From an uncultured Oscillibacter sp. (GTDB lineage: Bacteria > Bacillota > Clostridia > Oscillospirales > Oscillospiraceae), in assembly GCA_900770295.1 (NCBI GenBank), contig CAAGJQ010000087.1:1-18717 (forward strand): a DNA stretch of 18,717 bases. Direction: 5' to 3'. Each line of letters begins with the position of its first letter. Position 1 is the stretch's first letter. Made by a program: the position numbers and the translations under genes. The notes beneath the pieces were generated by a model. The model searched no databases and was not told the origin of the DNA. It saw only the letters and a list, made by a program, of their open reading frames with translations. Below, piece after piece: positions 14,687 through 18,717 of the stretch.

Positions 14687-15694
14687 TCAGGATTTCTTCG
14701 ATTTTTTAACACGTGACAAGGGATTTGCCTTTGCAGCAACACGGAGGGATTCATTGTCGATATGGGTATAGATCTCCGTGGTGTTCAGATGGTCGTGGCC
14801 AAGGACCTCCTGCACGGCCCGGACATCCACGCCGTTTTGCAGCATCAGCGTGGCTGCCGTGTGCCGCAGCTTGTGGGAGGAATACTGACTGGCGTCGATG
14901 CCGGCTTCGCCCAGCCGCTTTTTTACCATGGCGTGGACGGTGGAGCGGCTGATACGCTCGTTTTGGGAGGACAGAAACAGGGCATTGGCATCCCGGCCGG
15001 TGATGGGCCGCCGCACCGCCAGCCAGCGTTTAAGGGCGTCCTGGCAGGCGTCGTTCAGATAGATGATGCGGACTTTGTTGCCTTTGCCCAGGACCCGCAG
15101 GGCGTCGTCCTGGATATCGTTGAGATTCAGGCCCACCAATTCGGAAATACGCAGGCCGCAGTTCAGGAACAGCGTCAGGATGCAGTAGTCCCGCTCCTGA
15201 TTTTTGCCATCCACGGAGTTCAAAAGCTGCAAACTCTCGTCCAAAGTCAGATATTTCGGCAATGTTTTCTTCAATTTCGGAGAATCGATATCTTTGACAG
15301 GATTTTCACGAAGTAGGTGCATCTTATTGGTCAGGTAGTTGTAAAACGACCGGATGGTGGCGATTTTCCGGGCCCGGGACGCGGCGTTCAGGCCGTAGTC
15401 GGAATTGGGGCTGTTCTGGTGCTGAACGCGGTCGCGGCTGAGGTATGTCATATAGCCATAGATATCTGTCAGGGTCACGCTGGCCACGAAATCCAGATCG
15501 ACGTCCATGATATCAATTTCATCCAGCGCCTTGTCAGCCAGCTGCGGGTCGCGAATCTGTTTCAGATAGCGGAAGAAATTCCGCAGGTCCAGGAAGTATT
15601 CGTCGACGGTGCGCTTGGAATGGGCTTTGATGGTCTCATGATAAGAAAGAAAATCCCGCAGGATTTCCGGAGCTTCTGTGCGGTAATCGGACAT
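14687..15694 (-). CDS. Tyrosine recombinase, XerC/XerD-like
   Basis: A 335-residue phage-integrase family recombinase. The N-terminal SAM-like core-binding domain spans about 5-125. The catalytic domain has R182 (CGLRISEL), K207 in the GKGNKVR turn, H274 and R277 (SHKLRHTAATLML), H300 (VLGHDHLNTT) and the nucleophile Y309 (EIYTHI), so all six catalytic positions are present. Base composition matches host genes, suggesting a resident chromosomal enzyme rather than a phage one. Xer enzymes resolve chromosome dimers at dif and are used by integrating microviruses. No strong ribosome binding site precedes the ATG and an in-frame stop lies 3 codons upstream. Confidence 0.92.
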   Translation of the reverse strand: MSDYRTEAPEILRDFLSYHETIKAHSKRTVDEYFLDLRNFFRYLKQIRDPQLADKALDEIDIMDVDLDFVASVTLTDIYGYMTYLSRDRVQHQNSPNSDYGLNAASRARKIATIRSFYNYLTNKMHLLRENPVKDIDSPKLKKTLPKYLTLDESLQLLNSVDGKNQERDYCILTLFLNCGLRISELVGLNLNDIQDDALRVLGKGNKVRIIYLNDACQDALKRWLAVRRPITGRDANALFLSSQNERISRSTVHAMVKKRLGEAGIDASQYSSHKLRHTAATLMLQNGVDVRAVQEVLGHDHLNTTEIYTHIDNESLRVAAKANPLSRVKKSKKS

Positions 15695-15804
15695 GATGTT
15701 TTATGTGGATATGGTGTGTGGTTCGGCTGGAAGCGGCTCCGTCAAGGGATTGGCCGGGCTGCGAGCCTTCAAATCGCTGGAAACCGGTTTTTGCCCTCCC
15801 CTAA

Positions 15805-15832
15805 ATTGAACAAAATTTTTATTTTGTTCAAT
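15805..15832. other. 28-bp dif-like palindrome, candidate Xer/attachment site
   Basis: Arms ATTGAACAAAA (15805-15815) and TTTTGTTCAAT (15822-15832) surround TTTTTA, giving the 11-6-11 layout of XerCD sites. The right arm agrees with the E. coli XerD half-site TTATGTTAAAT at 9 of 11 positions. The perfect symmetry is stronger than in real dif sites, whose halves differ, so a repressor operator or RNA hairpin is also possible. It lies 111 bp from the recombinase start and about 100 bp from the first viral gene. Confidence 0.4.
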
Positions 15833-15835
15833 AGG

Positions 15836-15841
15836 TATAAT
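15836..15841 (+). promoter_or_regulatory. Possible -10 box facing the viral genes
   Basis: A consensus TATAAT lies 3 bp after the palindrome; the -35 position falls inside the palindrome and has no good hexamer. If used, it would transcribe the viral block with the palindrome acting as an operator. Confidence 0.25.
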
Positions 15842-15885
15842 CTGGAATAAAGCATGATGGTTTCTTTGTACCTCCTTTCATGGAG

Positions 15886-15914
15886 ATTATAGCACACCGT
15901 CTTGTTAATTTCAA
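15886..15914 (-). promoter_or_regulatory. Consensus sigma-A promoter facing the recombinase
   Basis: On the minus strand TTGAAA (15909-15914), 17 nt, TATAAT (15886-15891). A perfect GGAGG follows (about 15871-15875) but no start codon lies at normal distance; the next ATG (15855) is 15 nt on and opens only 28 codons. The promoter most likely serves the recombinase through a leader of about 190 nt, or a gene now lost. The -35 box lies at the host-virus junction. Confidence 0.55.
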
Positions 15915-15929
15915 TATGAGGTGATTTGT

Positions 15930-16103
15930 ATGTTTTTTCGTGACCTGTGTATCTGTAACAAAGATTGGGATGAAACTTCGGAGTTGATTATTGTTTCAAA
16001 GAATGATTCTGATGCTGTTCCTCTGCGTGTTAAGGCTGCACGTGCTATGTTTGGTGACCGTCAGGTCTTGTGGTTCCGAGACTGTGTTGTGATGCTTCTG
16101 TGA
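15930..16103 (+). CDS. Small protein upstream of VP4, unknown
   Basis: A 57-residue protein starting MFFRDLCICNKDWDETSELIIVS. No family is recognised. The ATG at 15930 is preceded by GAGGTGAT at close spacing. Its stop overlaps the VP4 start as GTGA (16100-16103), so VP4, which has no ribosome binding site of its own, probably depends on its translation. T-ending codons link it to the viral block. It may be a viral accessory protein or partly a leader peptide for VP4. Confidence 0.6.
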   Translation: MFFRDLCICNKDWDETSELIIVSKNDSDAVPLRVKAARAMFGDRQVLWFRDCVVMLL

Positions 16104-17086
16104 GTTGCTTTCATCCGCAGAATGCTGTTGTGCTTGGAATCGACCCAACTACAGGTAAAAAAACTTTGAAGTTTTTGGGGACGGATGTAGTTGCATCGCT
16201 CCGCTACCCCGGTAAGGAAGTTATTCAGTTGCCTTGCGGACAGTGTATTGGTTGCCGAATTGACCGTTCCCGGCAATGGGCTAACCGTTGTATGTTGGAA
16301 TTACAGTATCATGATTCAGCTTACTTTGTGACGCTTACTTATGATGATTTTCACGTACCCAAGGCATATTATCCCGACCCAAAAACTGGCGAAGCATATA
16401 CCTCTTACACATTATGTAAACGTGATTTTCAATTATGGATGAAGCGTTTGCGAAAGAAATTTTCGGATGATAAGATTCGTTTCTTCGCCTGTGGTGAGTA
16501 CGGCGGACAATCGAAGCGTCCCCACTATCATGCAATTGTGTTTGGTCTCCATCTGAATGATCTTGTGAAGTACAAGACTGTTAAGGAAGGTGATTCTTAC
16601 TATACGTACTATAATTCAGATTCTATTCAGGACACTTGGCCTAATGGATTTGTCGTAGTAGGTGAAGTAACTTGGGAATCTTGTGCATATGTTGCTCGTT
16701 ATGTCACTAAGAAGTTGTCTGGTGAACAAGCTGATTTTTACAAGAAGTTTAATCTTGTTCCGGAGTTTTGCGATATGTCTCGCAGGCCTGGCATTGCTCG
16801 CCAGTATTACGATGAGCACGGAAAGGATATTTACGACCATGCGTTCATTAACGTATCTACTCCAAAAGGTGGCAGGAAGTTTAAGCCACCTCGTTACTTT
16901 GACCGTCTCTTTGATATCGACTGTCCGGGTTCTCTGGACGAACTTAAAGAGCGTCGTAAAAGAAACGCTCAAAGTGTTCTTGAAGGAAAGATGAAGCGGA
17001 CTAATCTTTCTCCACCAGAAATTCAGAAAGTTGAAGAGGATGCTTTCTTGAATAAAACAAAAAAACTAAGGAGGTCCACTGTATGA
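16100..17086 (+). CDS. Microvirus replication initiator VP4
   Basis: A 328-residue rolling-circle initiator that nicks the viral origin and stays attached through tyrosine. It begins (GTG)SCFHPQNAVVLG, typical of gokushovirus VP4. LPCGQCIGCRIDRSRQWANRC is a Cys-rich segment of the family, FVTLTYDD is motif 1, H142-Y143-H144 in RPHYHAIVFG is the metal-binding HUH motif, and Y197/Y201 in YVARYVTKK are the two catalytic tyrosines. All replication motifs are intact. The frame extends to 16070, but family comparison and the GTGA overlap favour 16100. Confidence 0.93.
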   Translation: MSCFHPQNAVVLGIDPTTGKKTLKFLGTDVVASLRYPGKEVIQLPCGQCIGCRIDRSRQWANRCMLELQYHDSAYFVTLTYDDFHVPKAYYPDPKTGEAYTSYTLCKRDFQLWMKRLRKKFSDDKIRFFACGEYGGQSKRPHYHAIVFGLHLNDLVKYKTVKEGDSYYTYYNSDSIQDTWPNGFVVVGEVTWESCAYVARYVTKKLSGEQADFYKKFNLVPEFCDMSRRPGIARQYYDEHGKDIYDHAFINVSTPKGGRKFKPPRYFDRLFDIDCPGSLDELKERRKRNAQSVLEGKMKRTNLSPPEIQKVEEDAFLNKTKKLRRSTV

Positions 17087-17196
17087 GGAAGAAAATGCCC
17101 AAAGGCAAAGACAATAAGGTCTTTCGCCGAACTGCTGCCAAGTCCAAGAAGATTAACATTAACCCGACGATTTTTAGAGGAGGAATTCGACTGTGA
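17083..17196 (+). CDS. Small basic microvirus DNA-binding peptide
   Basis: A 37-residue, strongly basic peptide starting MRKKMPKGKDNKVF and ending FRGGIRL. The RGGIRL tail is characteristic of the small basic protein found after VP4 in gokushoviruses, thought to condense genomic DNA in the capsid like phiX174 J protein. AAGGAGG precedes the ATG, which overlaps the VP4 stop (ATGA). Its own stop overlaps the next start (GTGA). Confidence 0.85.
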   Translation: MRKKMPKGKDNKVFRRTAAKSKKININPTIFRGGIRL

Positions 17197-17462
17197 AATA
17201 CGGTGTATATTCTATCTTTGATTCTGCTGCCGGTGTTTTTACTGCCCCGACAATTGATATTTCTGATGGTTCTGCGTTGCGAAACTTTCAGCAGGCTATT
17301 GCAAATTCTGGTTCTGTGATGAACTTCAAGCCCGATGACTTTGTTCTCTATCAGATTGGTACTTTTGATGTTGAAACTGGTAAGCTGGATCCTTGGATTC
17401 CTCCCTCTCGGTTGATTGCTGGCTCTGACGGTGATTATCGGAAGGAGATTGTTGATGAATAA
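17193..17462 (+). CDS. Microvirus nonstructural protein, VP5-like
   Basis: An 89-residue protein starting (GTG)KYGVYSIFDSAAGVFTAP. The opening, the NFKPDDFVLYQIGTFD segment and the position between the basic peptide and VP3 match the ORF5/VP5 nonstructural protein of gokushoviruses, whose exact role is unsettled (a single-stranded DNA-binding or DNA-synthesis role has been suggested). GGAGG lies 9 nt before the GTG. It overlaps VP3 by 8 nt (ATGAATAA). Confidence 0.88.
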   Translation: MKYGVYSIFDSAAGVFTAPTIDISDGSALRNFQQAIANSGSVMNFKPDDFVLYQIGTFDVETGKLDPWIPPSRLIAGSDGDYRKEIVDE

Positions 17463-17949
17463 ATTTAATACACAGTATGATGCTCGGGATCGTATTCAGT
17501 CTCACCCCGGTAACCCTATCAAGCAGCTTTATGCCGGTTCCTATAATGAGCGTGGTCAGGTTGAGCTTAAGGAAGATGGCACCGAGGACCTTTATGCTTT
17601 CATTCAGTCCTTTGCGGAAAGTACGGATATTCATGCTATTCTTAAGCGCTATCAGAATGGCGAGGTCGATGTTCTGGAAAAGGTTCAGGGTTTCTATGGT
17701 GATATTACCGAAATGCCCCATACCTATGCCGAGGCTCTCCAGCGCATCGCTGATTCTGAAAAGGTCTTTATGTCCCTTCCTGTTGATGTTCGCGCCAAGT
17801 TTGGTCATAGTTTTTCTGAATTCTTGGCTGCCTCTCAAGATACTGATTTTCTCGATCGTTTAGGCGTTAAGCCTGTTGAGCAACCGGTTTCGGAGCCCGT
17901 TGCTCCTGATCCTGTCGTTAAGCCTGTGAAGGAGGTTGTTACTGAATGA
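17455..17949 (+). CDS. Microvirus internal scaffolding protein VP3
   Basis: A 164-residue protein that in gokushoviruses helps assemble the procapsid. It starts MNKFNTQYDARDRIQSHPGNP, and the central part FYGDITEMPHTYAEALQRIADSEKVFMSLP and FGHSFSEFLAA is typical. The tail (about 145-164) is a Pro/Val/Glu-rich low-complexity segment. The frame is open back to 17416, but the ATG at 17455 with AAGGAG upstream fits. It overlaps VP1 as ATGA (17946-17949) and is complete. Confidence 0.9.
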   Translation: MNKFNTQYDARDRIQSHPGNPIKQLYAGSYNERGQVELKEDGTEDLYAFIQSFAESTDIHAILKRYQNGEVDVLEKVQGFYGDITEMPHTYAEALQRIADSEKVFMSLPVDVRAKFGHSFSEFLAASQDTDFLDRLGVKPVEQPVSEPVAPDPVVKPVKEVVTE

Positions 17950-18611
17950 ATCGTAACACTGAATCGCATTTTGCATTGAATCCTACTCGCATTGACCTTT
18001 CTCGGTCTACGTTTGACCGTTCTGCTAGTGTGAAAACTTCGTTTAATGCTGGTGATATTGTTCCTTTTTTTCTTGAAGAAGTGCTGCCCGGTGATACCTT
18101 CAATGTGAAGTCCTCGAAGGTTGTACGTATGCAGACCCTTCTTACTCCCTTGATGGATAATGTCTATCTTGATACGTATTATTTCTTTGTTCCGAACCGT
18201 CTTGTCTGGACGCATTGGAAAGAGTTTAACGGAGAAAATACCGAGTCTGCGTGGATTCCGGAAACTACTTATGAAGTGCCCCAGATTACAAGTCCTGCTG
18301 ATTCTGGATGGGCTGTTGGAACTATTGCTGACTATTTTGGTATCCCTACTGGCGTCCCTAATTTGTCTGTCTCTGCTTTGCCGTTCCGTGCCTATGCCCT
18401 GATCATGAACGAATGGTTCAGAGACCAGAATCTTTCTGACCCTTTGGTTGTTCCCGATGATGATGCGACTGTCGCAGGTGTTAATACTGGTACTTTTGTC
18501 TCTGATGTTGCTAAAGGCGGAAAGCCTTACATTGCTGCTAAGTATCACGACTATTTTACTAGCTGCCTTCCTTCCCCGCAGAAAGGACCGGATGTAGTTA
18601 ATGCGTACTGA
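17946..18611 (+). pseudogene. Truncated microvirus major capsid protein VP1
   Basis: A 221-residue frame with the clear N-terminus of the gokushovirus capsid protein: HFALNPTRIDLSRSTFDRS, then GDIVPFFLEEVLPGDTF, MDNVYLDTYYFFVPNRLVW, and YFTSCLPSPQKGPDV near the end. Intact VP1 proteins are usually over 500 residues, so more than half is missing, including most of the second half of the jelly-roll. The frame becomes unfamiliar after GPDV and stops within 4 codons, placing the break near 18593-18600. A working capsid cannot be made from this copy. GGAGG is 10 nt before the ATG. Confidence 0.88.
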
Positions 18612-18665
18612 ACAAAGCCGAAAGCCTTGAAAGCCAAGGCTTTGAAGGCTCATTGGCTTTGTTCA
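18609..18665. repeat. Nested double hairpin after truncated VP1
   Basis: Outer arms TGAACAAAGCC (18609-18619) and GGCTTTGTTCA (18655-18665) are an 11-bp perfect inverted repeat. Inside, AAAGCCTTG (18621-18629) and CAAGGCTTT (18635-18643) form another perfect hairpin with loop AAAGC. The motif AAAGCC recurs throughout. The first outer arm begins on the VP1 stop codon. Its identity is unknown. Confidence 0.7.
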
Positions 18666-18666
18666 A

Positions 18667-18706
18667 GTGCAAGGTTTTTGGACTAAATTGTCCAAAAATC
18701 TTGCAC
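18667..18706. repeat. 17-bp hairpin at right edge
   Basis: GTGCAAGGTTTTTGGAC (18667-18683) pairs with GTCCAAAAATCTTGCAC (18690-18706) with a single G-T wobble and loop TAAATT. No T-run follows. It directly follows the nested double hairpin, so the last 109 bp are almost entirely palindromic. Confidence 0.7.
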
Positions 18707-18717
18707 CTTCCACAGGA

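Larger units (their letters stand above)
15695..15929. other. Intergenic region between recombinase and viral block
   Basis: This 235-nt stretch contains the dif-like palindrome, a plus-strand TATAAT and the strong minus-strand promoter. Composition changes from GC-rich (to about 15795) to AT-rich. No convincing gene is present; a 28-codon minus-strand frame (15769-15855) has a badly spaced ribosome binding site. The left viral boundary probably lies at about 15904-15918. Confidence 0.6.
15915..18611 (+). mobile_element. Integrated, truncated microvirus (Gokushovirinae-like)
   Basis: Six plus-strand genes in the order small ORF, VP4, basic peptide, VP5-like, VP3, VP1 N-terminus follow the gokushovirus plan. 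Codons end mostly in T or A, unlike the GC-rich host genes. VP1 ends after 221 residues where about 500 or more are expected, and VP2 is absent, so at least the late third of a typical genome is missing. The boundaries are approximate. It is either a decayed provirus or a chimeric assembly joining viral and host DNA. Confidence 0.8.

Noticed and set aside
15805..15832. LexA (SOS) operator
   Set aside because: The Gram-positive SOS box is GAAC-N4-GTTC. Here GAAC and GTTC are separated by 14 nt, so the spacing is wrong.
14762..15850. Plus-strand ORFs of 184 and 177 codons opposite the recombinase
   Set aside because: They mirror the recombinase gene, whose catalytic residues are all present, and have no recognisable content.
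15769..15855. 28-codon minus-strand ORF downstream of the strong promoter
   Set aside because: The GGAGG is 15 nt from its ATG, it is AT-rich low-complexity, and it crosses the palindrome. No support as a gene, though a leader peptide cannot be excluded.
16335..18653. Minus-strand ORFs opposite the viral genes (up to 272 codons)
   Set aside because: Shadows of T-rich viral coding; the sense proteins are clear microvirus families.

Overview
The window looks like the chromosome of a Gram-positive, GC-rich member of the Clostridia. The family Oscillospiraceae (Flavonifractor/Lawsonibacter/Oscillibacter-like) is an inference from gene order and protein style, not a database match. The main evidence is the Firmicutes block hprK - ROK kinase - murB - rapZ - yvcK - whiA, strong GGAGG ribosome binding sites, sigma-A type promoters, an SLH/GH18 surface protein and GC-rich codon use.

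Layout. Positions 1-163 hold stacked hairpins and the terminator of rpmB, which lies on the minus strand (164-352). A divergent promoter pair (about 411-524) separates rpmB from a tightly packed plus-strand operon running from 635 to 10367: hprK, ROK sugar kinase, murB, rapZ, yvcK, whiA, a C_GCAxxG_C_C family redox-type protein and dnaE. Gaps are 3-36 nt with no internal terminator, and a strong hairpin terminator follows dnaE (10395-10434). The block joins carbon-status sensing (HprK, ROK kinase, YvcK), cell-wall precursor supply (MurB, RapZ, YvcK), WhiA and the replicative polymerase. A stand-alone amidase-fold protein (10485-10988) and an exported SLH plus GH18 protein (from 11087) follow.

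Mobile DNA takes over after 12.7 kb. An IS3-family element of about 1.88 kb (about 12737-14613) sits in the last few codons of the SLH/GH18 gene. It encodes a single-ORF DD(35)E transposase and, coupled to its 3' end, a 64-residue passenger protein. A CTG target duplication lets the original gene end be reconstructed (...WNWSSLLNH-stop). A bidirectional terminator then separates this from a minus-strand tyrosine recombinase (14687-15694) with a complete R-K-H-R-H-Y set.

The most notable part is 15915-18611. It is AT-richer, T-ending-codon DNA carrying a microvirus (Gokushovirinae-like ssDNA phage) gene block: small ORF, VP4 replication initiator (HUH plus YxxxY), an RGGIRL-ending basic peptide, the VP5-like nonstructural protein, VP3 scaffold and the N-terminal part of the VP1 capsid protein. 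All neighbouring genes overlap at their start/stop codons. VP1 stops early, VP2 is absent, and nested perfect hairpins follow. A 28-bp palindrome with 11-6-11 Xer/dif-like geometry lies between the recombinase and the virus. This reads as a microvirus integrated into a Clostridia chromosome and since truncated; a chimeric assembly is the main alternative and cannot be excluded from sequence alone.
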